NCBI GenBank assembly: GCA_030627585.1
Contig: DAOURU010000017.1
Coordinates: forward strand, 1 to 10,776
From: Bacillota bacterium
GTDB lineage: Bacteria; Bacillota; DSM-12270; Thermacetogeniales; Thermacetogeniaceae
Direction: 5' to 3'
Length of the DNA stretch: 10,776 nucleotides
The notes below the pieces were generated by a model. That model ran no database searches. It saw only the letters and a program-made list of their open reading frames with translations, and was not told where the DNA came from. The first letter of the stretch is position 1. Each line of letters begins with the position of its first letter. Below are positions 1 to 4,605 of the stretch, in pieces. The position numbers and the translations under genes were made by a program.

Positions 1-179
1 ATTGATTCAGCCTGCTTGTCCAAGATCTTAATAACTGTCACGGTTCCATGAGGAAAGCTTTTCTTTTCTTCGCTTACACCAGGAACTTCTCGACCGGTGG
101 CGCCCCGAATTAAATCTTTTGCCTCTAATGCGAGGTCAATATTTATTTGATAGGAATGCAGAAAGTTAAGAATATCCAC
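1..179 (-). CDS. gpr: Germination protease GPR, N-terminal part (cut by window edge)
   Basis: The minus-strand reading frame is open from here to the left edge and encodes about 59 residues. The segment INIDLALEAKDL, followed by GREVPGVSEE and a TVTVIKI strand, matches the N-terminus of GPR. This spore endopeptidase degrades small acid-soluble spore proteins at germination. The family is made as a zymogen in the forespore, and the IDLA segment resembles the propeptide processing site, which mimics the SASP cleavage site. I chose the GTG at 179 because it has GGGAG at 190-194 upstream and because the predicted sigma-G start point near 210 would leave the in-frame GTG at 209 without a leader. 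The catalytic part lies outside the window. The call rests on remembered family sequence. Confidence 0.8.
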   Translation of the reverse strand, partial: MDILNFLHSYQINIDLALEAKDLIRGATGREVPGVSEEKKSFPHGTVTVIKILDKQAES

Positions 180-216
180 TTGATTTTCGCTCCCATTTTT
201 TAAATCCACCCTTGTT

Positions 217-246
217 TAAGATGAACCAGTTTCTTTAATTTTATAC
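217..246 (-). promoter_or_regulatory. Predicted sigma-G (forespore) promoter of gpr
   Basis: Read on the minus strand, GTATA (242-246) is followed by an 18-nt spacer and CATCTTA (217-223). This fits the B. subtilis sigma-G consensus GHATR-N18-CATNHTA at every specified position. Transcription would start near 210, about 30 nt before the chosen gpr start. gpr is a known sigma-F/sigma-G target in Bacillus, so gene and promoter agree. Not tested by any computation. Confidence 0.6.
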
Positions 247-375
247 AATTTTCCATGAAAAAAATTTCACGTTTTAGTTTTATTAGTAACAGCTATTAAA
301 AATTTAAAGGGTTTTTGAAAAATAATCAGAAATTATTACTGGGGATGAAGGTTAAAGAAACTAGAGGTGAATATC

Positions 376-957
376 ATGGACTGGTTGCCGCAGTTGGACC
401 GTTGCGATGATCTTAAACAACTAAGAGATATTTGTCTCCGGTGCCGGCGCTGCGGGTTGCGAGAAAACGTCCGGGGAGTAGTTTTCGGCGAAGGGGACCC
501 CCAGGCTAAAATAATGTTTGTTGGGGAGGCGCCTGGTGCTGATGAAGATCGTTTAGGTCGACCTTTTATAGGTGCGGCAGGACAGCTATTAGATAAAATT
601 CTGGCAGCTGCTGGTTTTGAAAGGGAAAAAGTTTATATAACCAATATTGCCAAGTGCCGGCCACCGGGCAACCGGGTACCAAAAAAAGAAGAGGCCGAAG
701 CGTGCTTTCCTTATCTTATTCGCCAGATTGAACTGATTCAGCCCCGTTTGCTTGTCTGCTTGGGAACTCTTGCTACCCAGTATCTTATTTACCGCGAGGC
801 CAAAGTTACAGTAGTGCGAGGACAGGTCTTCGAAAAAGGCGGGATAAAAATTATTCCAACCTATCATCCCGCCGCCTTGCTGCGAGACGCCAGCAAAAAG
901 AAGGTGGTCTGGCAGGATTTTCAACAAATTAAAAAATTGTTTGATCAGATTGGGTGA
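376..957 (+). CDS. Family 4 (Fe-S) uracil-DNA glycosylase
   Basis: A 193-residue protein that removes uracil from DNA in base excision repair. Visible family 4 marks: GEAPGADED at residues 50-58 (catalytic motif 1), GRPFIGAAGQLLD at 61-73, TNIAKCRPPGNR at 89-100, and HPAALLR at 164-170 (motif 2). Four cysteines suit the [4Fe-4S] cluster: C23, C26, C94 and C110, the last pair 16 residues apart as in the Thermus enzyme. The length is typical. The ATG at 376 is preferred over the GTG at 367 because GAGG at 364-367 is then correctly spaced. The next gene, a LysR regulator, starts 4 nt after the stop, so the two are probably cotranscribed. The function of the family is well established; why it is paired with this regulator is unknown. 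Confidence 0.93.
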   Translation: MDWLPQLDRCDDLKQLRDICLRCRRCGLRENVRGVVFGEGDPQAKIMFVGEAPGADEDRLGRPFIGAAGQLLDKILAAAGFEREKVYITNIAKCRPPGNRVPKKEEAEACFPYLIRQIELIQPRLLVCLGTLATQYLIYREAKVTVVRGQVFEKGGIKIIPTYHPAALLRDASKKKVVWQDFQQIKKLFDQIG

Positions 958-961
958 AGAT

Positions 962-1849
962 ATGAATTTAGCGTGGTTGCAGACGTTTAACATTATAGTT
1001 GAAAAGAGGAGTTTAACAAAAACAGCCCGGGCTTTACATTTAACTCAGCCTGCGGTCAGCAAACAGCTTCGCGGCTTGGAGCAGTATTACGGAACGCCTT
1101 TGTTTTATCGAACGACCCGTGAATTAGAACTTACCGAAGCCGGAAAAATCGTTTATGAATATAGTAAAAGCGCCCTTAAAATGATTCAGAAGAGTCGGGA
1201 CGATGTCCAGCTTTTAATGGGTACCATTAAGGGGGAACTTCTGGTCGGAGCAAGTACAATTCCGGGTGAATATATTTTGCCTCGCATCCTCGGTCTTTTT
1301 CAGGAGATTCATCCTCAGGTAAAGGTTAAGCTGGAAATCAGTGATAGCAAAGAGGTTGTCCGCAAAGTGTTAGAAGGGGAAATAGAATTAGGAATTACCG
1401 GAGTCTTAATTGAAAACCAGAGACTTCAGCAAGAACTGCTTTATGAGGATGAACTGGTTGTTGTTGTTCCTCGGGGGCACAGGTTTGCAGGGAGAAAAAT
1501 AATAAGTCTCAAGGAATTTTTAGAAGAGCCGATCATCGCGCGGGAACCCGGTTCCGGGACTCGAACTGTGATTGAAAATAAGCTTGCCGCCTGTAGTATT
1601 TCTCCTGCAACCCTTAGAATTAAGCTGGAGCTGGGAAGCACCGAGGCCGTACTCAACGCAGTTGCAGCAGGGCTTGGAATTTCTTTGGTTTCTCTTCTTG
1701 CGGCACGGCCCCGGGCTCAAGCGGGGGAAATATCTTATCCCCGGATTGCGGATTTCCCTCTGAAACGCGGGTTATATTTTATTTCTCAGAAACACCGTGA
1801 ACACGGTGTTCTTTTTAAAACCCTTCTTTCTTTTTTGAAAGATCATTAA
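962..1849 (+). CDS. LysR-family transcriptional regulator
   Basis: A 295-residue DNA-binding regulator. The N-terminal winged helix-turn-helix spans about residues 1-60, with SLTKTARALHLTQPAVSKQL as the recognition core at 17-36 and the typical LTEAG end. An effector-binding domain begins near residue 91 at GELLVGASTIPGEYILP. That segment resembles regulators of the CysB/CysL-like and 'selenium metabolism-associated' LysR group, but the ligand cannot be read from sequence. ATG 962 is preferred to the in-frame TTG at 941 because GGGTGA at 950-955 gives a ribosome binding site overlapping the glycosylase stop. LysR regulators often act on a divergent neighbour; the nearest upstream gene is gpr, a sporulation gene, so no obvious target is visible. 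A strong terminator-like hairpin lies inside its 3' coding end. Confidence 0.9.
   Translation: MNLAWLQTFNIIVEKRSLTKTARALHLTQPAVSKQLRGLEQYYGTPLFYRTTRELELTEAGKIVYEYSKSALKMIQKSRDDVQLLMGTIKGELLVGASTIPGEYILPRILGLFQEIHPQVKVKLEISDSKEVVRKVLEGEIELGITGVLIENQRLQQELLYEDELVVVVPRGHRFAGRKIISLKEFLEEPIIAREPGSGTRTVIENKLAACSISPATLRIKLELGSTEAVLNAVAAGLGISLVSLLAARPRAQAGEISYPRIADFPLKRGLYFISQKHREHGVLFKTLLSFLKDH
1791..1816 (+). terminator. Intrinsic terminator-like hairpin inside the LysR coding end
   Basis: AACACCGT (1791-1798) and ACGGTGTT (1803-1810) form a perfect 8-bp stem with the tetraloop GAAC, followed by C and TTTTT (1812-1816). This has the form of a rho-independent terminator, yet the LysR stop codon is not reached until 1847-1849. 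It may be chance, it may reduce expression of the full-length regulator, or it may act where translation is poor. Confidence 0.5.
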
Positions 1850-1866
1850 AAATTTTTTTTGAGGTC

Positions 1867-1896
1867 GGCAGGAATTATTAGATTAAAATAGAATAT
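1867..1896 (+). promoter_or_regulatory. Repeated upstream motif GGCAGGAATT-N14-GAATAT (copy 1)
   Basis: GGCAGGAATT (1867-1876), 14 nt, then GAATAT (1891-1896). The same block with the same 14-nt spacing recurs at 4253-4284, ahead of the permease gene. The position before the leader hairpin of the CbiM operon suits a promoter or regulator site, but it does not match a sigma-A consensus. Role inferred only from recurrence and position. Confidence 0.35.
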
Positions 1897-1920
1897 GTGT
1901 TATTAAGAAAAAGAGGAAGA

Positions 1921-1976
1921 AGGGCCACGAAGGTCCTTGGTCCTGCAGAAGCAGGAGAGGAGTTCGTGGTTTTTTT
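1921..1976 (+). promoter_or_regulatory. Leader hairpin element A (candidate attenuator/riboswitch) of the CbiM operon
   Basis: The outer stem CCACGAA (1925-1931) pairs with TTCGTGG (1963-1969). The inner stem CCTGC (1942-1946) pairs with GCAGG (1951-1955) around an AGAA tetraloop. A T-tract runs from 1970 to 1976. The first 14 nt, GGGCCACGAAGGTC, are identical to the start of element C at 7153-7166, and GCCACGAAGG also occurs in element B at 4412-4421. It could simply terminate the LysR transcript, but its kinship with B and C in the leaders of other uptake genes favours regulation of the CbiM operon about 85 nt downstream. Confidence 0.5.
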
Positions 1977-2060
1977 GTTTTTTTATTGCGTGAGTAGAGA
2001 GCGATGGGTAGGTAGAGTGCATGAATAGTTAAGAAATTATTGAGACAGGAGGTTTTAATT

Positions 2061-2699
2061 ATGCACATACCCGATGGCCTTCTTGATGCCAAAACTTGGG
2101 GAACTGCTTGGGTTTTAGGGGGTGCAGCACTTGCTTACGGTGTCACCAAAACTAAAGAAAGGCTGCAAGAACGCCAGATTCCTTTTATGGGTGTAATGGC
2201 TGCATTCATCTTTGCGGCCCAAATGGTTAATTTTCCCATTGCTGGTGGTACTTCAGGTCATCTTTTAGGTGGTGTTTTGGCCGCCGTTCTCTTGGGCCCC
2301 TGGACGGCAAGTATCATTATGGCCACCATTCTCGCTTTACAGGCCTTTATTTTCCTGGATGGTGGAATTACTGCATTAGGAGCAAATATCTTAAACATGG
2401 CCGTGATCGCTCCTTTTGCAGGTTACTGGATCTACCAGCTAATTCAGCGGCTTTGGAATAACCGCACGGGAACTCTTGTAGCTACCTTTATCGCGGCCTG
2501 GTTTTCAGTAGTCCTTGCGGCAGGGGCTTGTGCCTTTGAACTTGCTTTTTCAGGTATGGCTCCGCTGCGTCTTGTCCTCCCCGCGATGCTTGGCTGGCAT
2601 TTACTGATCGGAATTGGGGAAGCTGTGATTACAACAGTTGTGGTCGGTTACTTAACCCGGGTTCGGTCAGACCTGGTTTACGAAACTGCCAAGGTGTGA
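2061..2699 (+). CDS. cbiM: CbiM/NikM-type substrate-binding membrane protein of an ECF Ni/Co transporter
   Basis: A 212-residue integral membrane protein, the S component that captures Ni2+ or Co2+ in energy-coupling-factor uptake systems. The N-terminus MHIPDGLL is diagnostic: the metal is bound by the N-terminal Met1-His2 and by His67, which is present here in GGTSGHLLGG. Conserved segments AAQMVNFPIAGGTSGHLLGG and LQAFIFLDGGITALGANILNMA are intact, as are about six hydrophobic helices. AGGAGG at 2047-2052 fixes the ATG at 2061, which matters because the metal site needs Met1-His2. The next gene is the PDGLE partner. CbiM and NikM cannot be separated by eye; the CooT neighbour leans towards nickel, the downstream chelatase towards cobalt. 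Confidence 0.93.
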   Translation: MHIPDGLLDAKTWGTAWVLGGAALAYGVTKTKERLQERQIPFMGVMAAFIFAAQMVNFPIAGGTSGHLLGGVLAAVLLGPWTASIIMATILALQAFIFLDGGITALGANILNMAVIAPFAGYWIYQLIQRLWNNRTGTLVATFIAAWFSVVLAAGACAFELAFSGMAPLRLVLPAMLGWHLLIGIGEAVITTVVVGYLTRVRSDLVYETAKV

Positions 2700-2706
2700 G
2701 GTGAGA

Positions 2707-3033
2707 ATGATGCGGAAAGAAGTCTGGATTTTGCTGATAATTGCGGTTTTAGTTGCTTTGTTCTTAAGCCCTTTTGCTTCGCCTTTTCCCGACGGGTTGG
2801 AAAGGGTGGCTGAAGATAAAGGGTTCCTGGAACAAGCGGAGGGAAAAGAGGTCATTCATTCTCCAATCCCTGATTATGTTTTTCCAGGTATTACTAATGA
2901 AGGGGTAGCGACGGCAGTAGCGGGAATTGTGGGGACACTTATAACCTTAGCCGTTGCATACGGAATTGCTGTTTTGATTAAAGGCGGTGTTGCACCAAAA
3001 CAGGAGGCCCGGAAAGGGCAGGAAACTGGTTGA
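2707..3033 (+). CDS. PDGLE-domain small membrane protein (CbiN/NikN-like)
   Basis: About 108 residues. One transmembrane helix lies near residues 7-24 and another near 66-92. Between them is the hallmark PDGLERVAEDKGF (28-40) and the IPDYVFPGI segment found in PDGLE-domain proteins. These small proteins work with CbiM/NikM, either separately or fused to it, and are needed for metal loading of the S component. Start is ATG 2707 or the adjacent ATG 2710, both served by GAGG at 2698-2701, which overlaps the cbiM stop; a GTG at 2701 is less likely. The C-terminal tail is charged and cytosolic. The tight spacing implies cotranscription with cbiM. Confidence 0.87.
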   Translation: MMRKEVWILLIIAVLVALFLSPFASPFPDGLERVAEDKGFLEQAEGKEVIHSPIPDYVFPGITNEGVATAVAGIVGTLITLAVAYGIAVLIKGGVAPKQEARKGQETG

Positions 3034-3043
3034 GGGTGAAACA

Positions 3044-3469
3044 ATGAAGATTGCGGTTGTCGACGGCCAGGGAGGCGGGATTGGCCGTGTCATCACAGAG
3101 CAGATAAGAAGGGTGTTGCCTCCGGAAACAGAAATTATTGCTCTGGGTACTAATGCCATTGCTACTTCTTTAATGCTGAGAGCTGGTGCTAATGAAGGCG
3201 CTAGCGGAGAAAATGCCGTCATCCAAAACGTAGAAGATGTGGATTGCATTGTCGGGCCTTTGGGGATCATCCTCGCCCACTCAATGCGGGGCGAGCTTAC
3301 ACCCCGGATGGCTGAAGCCATCGCAAAGAGTAAGGCCAAAAAAATCCTTTTACCTTTGACCCTTGTACAAGTCGAAGTGGTTGGGGTAGAACTAGAACCT
3401 CTACCCCACTTGGTGGAAAAGCTCGTTGCCAAGATAAAAGAAATCGCGGAGGTGAAGAAAAATGTGTGA
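3044..3469 (+). CDS. DUF3842 family protein, function unknown
   Basis: A 141-residue soluble protein beginning MKIAVVDGQGGGIG, a glycine-rich strand-loop-helix like the start of a Rossmann-type fold. It continues with ALGTNAIATSLMLRAGANEGASGENA and a VGPLGIILAHSMRGELTP segment, which I recognise as the DUF3842 family of clostridia. No catalytic role is established for the family as far as I know. ATG 3044 is chosen because GAGGGTGA at 3032-3039 sits just upstream; earlier in-frame starts fall inside the PDGLE gene. It lies between metal-uptake genes and a CooT homologue and overlaps CooT by 8 nt, suggesting translational coupling and a role in nickel or cobalt handling (inference). A possible nucleotide-binding function is also only inference. 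Confidence 0.85.
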   Translation: MKIAVVDGQGGGIGRVITEQIRRVLPPETEIIALGTNAIATSLMLRAGANEGASGENAVIQNVEDVDCIVGPLGIILAHSMRGELTPRMAEAIAKSKAKKILLPLTLVQVEVVGVELEPLPHLVEKLVAKIKEIAEVKKNV

Positions 3470-3662
3470 GGCTCATGCTTATTTGCGCAAAGGCGAACAA
3501 GATGAACTCTTTCTTGAAAATGTGGACCGGGTCGAGCTTCATGAACAAGGGTTGCTGCTTGAGAACATCTTTGGCCAGCGCAAGATTATTAAGGCGCGGA
3601 TCAAGGAGCTTGCCCTGGTAGACCACAAGATTATTTTGGAAGAGGATTTGGAAGAGAAATAA
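3462..3662 (+). CDS. CooT-like nickel-binding protein
   Basis: A 66-residue protein starting MCEAHAYL. Cys2 is its only cysteine and corresponds to the residue that binds Ni(II) in Rhodospirillum rubrum CooT, a small homodimeric protein of the carbon monoxide dehydrogenase (coo) operon. The later segment, LLLENIFGQRKIIKARIKELALVDHKI in the protein, follows the family pattern of short beta strands ending in VDHKI. GGAGGTGA at 3448-3455 lies inside the DUF3842 gene, and the ATG overlaps that gene's stop region. The position in a metal-uptake operon supports nickel delivery or storage. No CODH gene is in view, so its client enzyme cannot be named. Confidence 0.85.
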   Translation: MCEAHAYLRKGEQDELFLENVDRVELHEQGLLLENIFGQRKIIKARIKELALVDHKIILEEDLEEK

Positions 3663-3706
3663 AAATAAATTGATGCAATAAACATCTCAACAGGCATCCC
3701 AAGAAA

Positions 3707-3724
3707 AAAGACAACATAGTCTTT
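3707..3724 (+). other. Small perfect hairpin after the CooT gene
   Basis: AAAGAC (3707-3712) and GTCTTT (3719-3724) form a perfect 6-bp stem around AACATA. No T-tract follows, so it is not an intrinsic terminator by itself. It lies between the CooT stop and the terminator at 3739-3794 and may protect the mRNA end. Confidence 0.3.
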
Positions 3725-3738
3725 ATCTTAGGCAATGA

Positions 3739-3794
3739 GGCCGTGGAGGCTTCGGATGGCTCGCAGGGAGCGGGCCCTAACCACGGTCTTTTTT
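3739..3794 (+). terminator. Terminator D of the CbiM-CooT operon
   Basis: GGCCGTGG (3739-3746) pairs with CCACGGTC (3781-3788), with one G-U pair. Inside is a second stem, GCTC (3759-3762) with GAGC (3768-3771). TTTTTT follows at 3789-3794. It lies 76 nt after the CooT stop, and the next gene is on the other strand, so termination of this operon is the simplest role. Its architecture (long outer stem, inner stem, T-tract) resembles leader elements A-C, but the shared GCCACGAAGG is replaced by GCCGTGGAGG. Confidence 0.7.
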
Positions 3795-3814
3795 ACATAT
3801 ATTTAACCTCCCAC

Positions 3815-3847
3815 AAAAACTGCCCGGGTCCCGGCATGCGCCCGGGC
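3815..3847 (-). terminator. Terminator of the minus-strand small gene
   Basis: On the minus strand GCCCGGG and CCCGGGC (plus-strand 3841-3847 and 3822-3828) form a 7-bp GC stem with a 12-nt loop, followed by CAG and a T5 run (plus-strand A5 at 3815-3819). This suits rho-independent termination of the gene at 3921-4154, whose stop is about 75 nt before it. Confidence 0.65.
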
Positions 3848-3872
3848 GGGCATCACCAATTCCTCCTTTCCG

Positions 3873-3919
3873 CCTGACATGGAGGCACGAAGCCTGCATG
3901 TTAGGTGCCCCTCTTTTTT
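3873..3919 (+). terminator. Long hairpin E with T-tract, facing the small minus-strand gene
   Basis: CCTGACATG (3873-3881) pairs with CATGTTAGG (3897-3905) including a G-U pair. After a G-G mismatch AGGC (3883-3886) pairs with GCCT (3892-3895) around the loop ACGAA. TTTTTT follows at 3914-3919. On the plus strand it could stop read-through into the 3' end of the minus-strand gene. On the minus strand the hairpin falls just after that gene's stop codon. A shorter alternative stem, GGCAC (3884-3888) with GTGCC (3905-3909), would place the ACGAAG block as in elements A-C. Confidence 0.5.
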
Positions 3920-3920
3920 C

Positions 3921-4154
3921 TTAGTGCAGGTGGAGTTGGTGGATTTCCTGAATCAGCTGTTCTCCTTCGGTAATGTGTTCCTGCAGATGCCTGATTTGTT
4001 CGGGATCTGTTTGACCGCGGATCAATTCTTCTATTTCCGCGCGGTGGGCAGCAACAGAGCCTTCTACATCTTGATAGATTTCCAGCGCCCGGGCAAAAGT
4101 AAGCCCTTTTTTCCTTTCATCATCAAAGCGGTGCCGCAAAGTGGTGCAACTCAT
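3921..4154 (-). CDS. Small helical protein of unknown function
   Basis: A 77-residue protein I do not recognise. It is highly charged (rich in Glu, Arg, Gln, His), has no membrane segment, and after the first 15 residues looks almost wholly alpha-helical; the part from about residue 45 to the end (DPEQIRHLQEHITEGEQLIQ) has coiled-coil character and ends HQLHLH. A single Cys is at position 3. The gene is credible because AGGAGG at 4165-4170 stands 10 nt before the ATG, a sigma-G-like promoter lies just upstream, and a GC-rich terminator follows. It is transcribed towards the CbiM-CooT operon. A forespore-made small protein is one possibility, by inference from the promoter only. The His-rich end might bind metal, but nothing proves it. 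Confidence 0.75.
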   Translation of the reverse strand: MSCTTLRHRFDDERKKGLTFARALEIYQDVEGSVAAHRAEIEELIRGQTDPEQIRHLQEHITEGEQLIQEIHQLHLH

Positions 4155-4192
4155 TTTTCAAATACCTCCTTAATTAACCTAAATCCTCTTTC

Positions 4193-4222
4193 TATTATGG
4201 ACAATTCTCGGCTTTCTTATTA
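4193..4222 (-). promoter_or_regulatory. Possible sigma-G-like promoter of the small minus-strand gene
   Basis: On the minus strand TAATA (4218-4222), an 18-nt spacer and CATAATA (4193-4199) match sigma-G consensus GHATR-N18-CATNHTA except the first base. The start point would be near 4186, about 32 nt before the ATG, the same geometry as for gpr. The region is AT-rich, so a chance match is possible. Confidence 0.35.
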
Positions 4223-4252
4223 CCGATTTATCATTAAAAACTTGGTTGTGGA

Positions 4253-4284
4253 GGCAGGAATTTGTTATTTAATGACGAAGATAT
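4253..4284 (+). promoter_or_regulatory. Repeated upstream motif GGCAGGAATT-N14-GAAGATAT (copy 2)
   Basis: GGCAGGAATT (4253-4262), 14 nt, then GAAGATAT (4277-4284). The first block and spacing are the same as at 1867-1896 before the CbiM operon. It precedes the leader that carries element B. Possibly a shared promoter or operator of metal-uptake genes; role unproven. Confidence 0.35.
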
Positions 4285-4323
4285 TCCAGGAAATCATTCT
4301 GGGAGATTAGGTGTAACCCCAAA

Positions 4324-4385
4324 GGTTGTTCCCGCTTAAAAAAAGCAGCCATGGTGGTAATACTAAAATCTCCAGGTTAACAACC
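4324..4385 (+). promoter_or_regulatory. Inverted repeat enclosing the upstream part of the permease leader
   Basis: GGTTGTT (4324-4330) and AACAACC (4379-4385) are perfect 7-nt complements enclosing 48 nt. They lie about 25 nt before element B and could close a separate RNA domain in the same leader. Apart from this and the neighbouring motifs, I see no gene between 4155 and 4539. Confidence 0.35.
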
Positions 4386-4410
4386 AAATACGGTGAAAAA
4401 GAAAAACTTC

Positions 4411-4453
4411 AGCCACGAAGGCTTTTCCGCGGAGGAAAATCACGTGGCTTTTT
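4411..4453 (+). promoter_or_regulatory. Leader hairpin element B (candidate attenuator/riboswitch) of the permease gene
   Basis: AGCCACG (4411-4417) pairs with CGTGGCT (4443-4449); TTTTCC (4423-4428) pairs with GGAAAA (4434-4439); a T-tract runs 4449-4453. It carries the GCCACGAAGG block shared with A and C. The preceding gene is on the minus strand, so B is unlikely to be the terminator of an upstream gene. That makes a role in the permease leader, about 130 nt before its start, the best reading. Confidence 0.55.
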
Positions 4454-4539
4454 GTTTTTCTTCCAGGGGGTGGAAGAGGGGGTAGCCTGAGTCTTTTAAA
4501 AAGATGAAATCTGGTAAAGATAAAAAGGAGTAGATAAAG

Positions 4540-4605
4540 TTGGGAGTTTCTGTAGCTAGAGAAAAAACTGAGCCCGGTAAAATTAATGATGTTTACGGAA
4601 GTTGA
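4540..4605 (+). CDS. Possible 21-codon leader ORF overlapping the permease start
   Basis: A TTG at 4540 has a well-placed AGGAG (4526-4530) and opens a 21-codon frame ending TGA 4603-4605. It overlaps the permease start at 4586 in another frame. The permease ATG itself has no clear ribosome binding site, so this small frame could couple translation to the permease. Alternatively it is the true N-terminus, separated by a frameshift near 4590-4603. The peptide has no recognisable family. Confidence 0.3.
   Translation: MGVSVAREKTEPGKINDVYGS

Noticed and set aside
589..993. A 134-codon minus-strand frame opposite the uracil-DNA glycosylase
   Set aside because: The plus-strand frame has clear family motifs; the antisense frame has no ribosome binding site or recognisable domain.
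1850..2060. Classical cobalamin riboswitch before cbiM
   Set aside because: The leader is too short and lacks the conserved B12-box core; only the short hairpin element A is present.
3879..4310. A 143-codon plus-strand frame across the small minus-strand gene
   Set aside because: No ribosome binding site, no recognisable family; the minus-strand gene has a strong site and a terminator.
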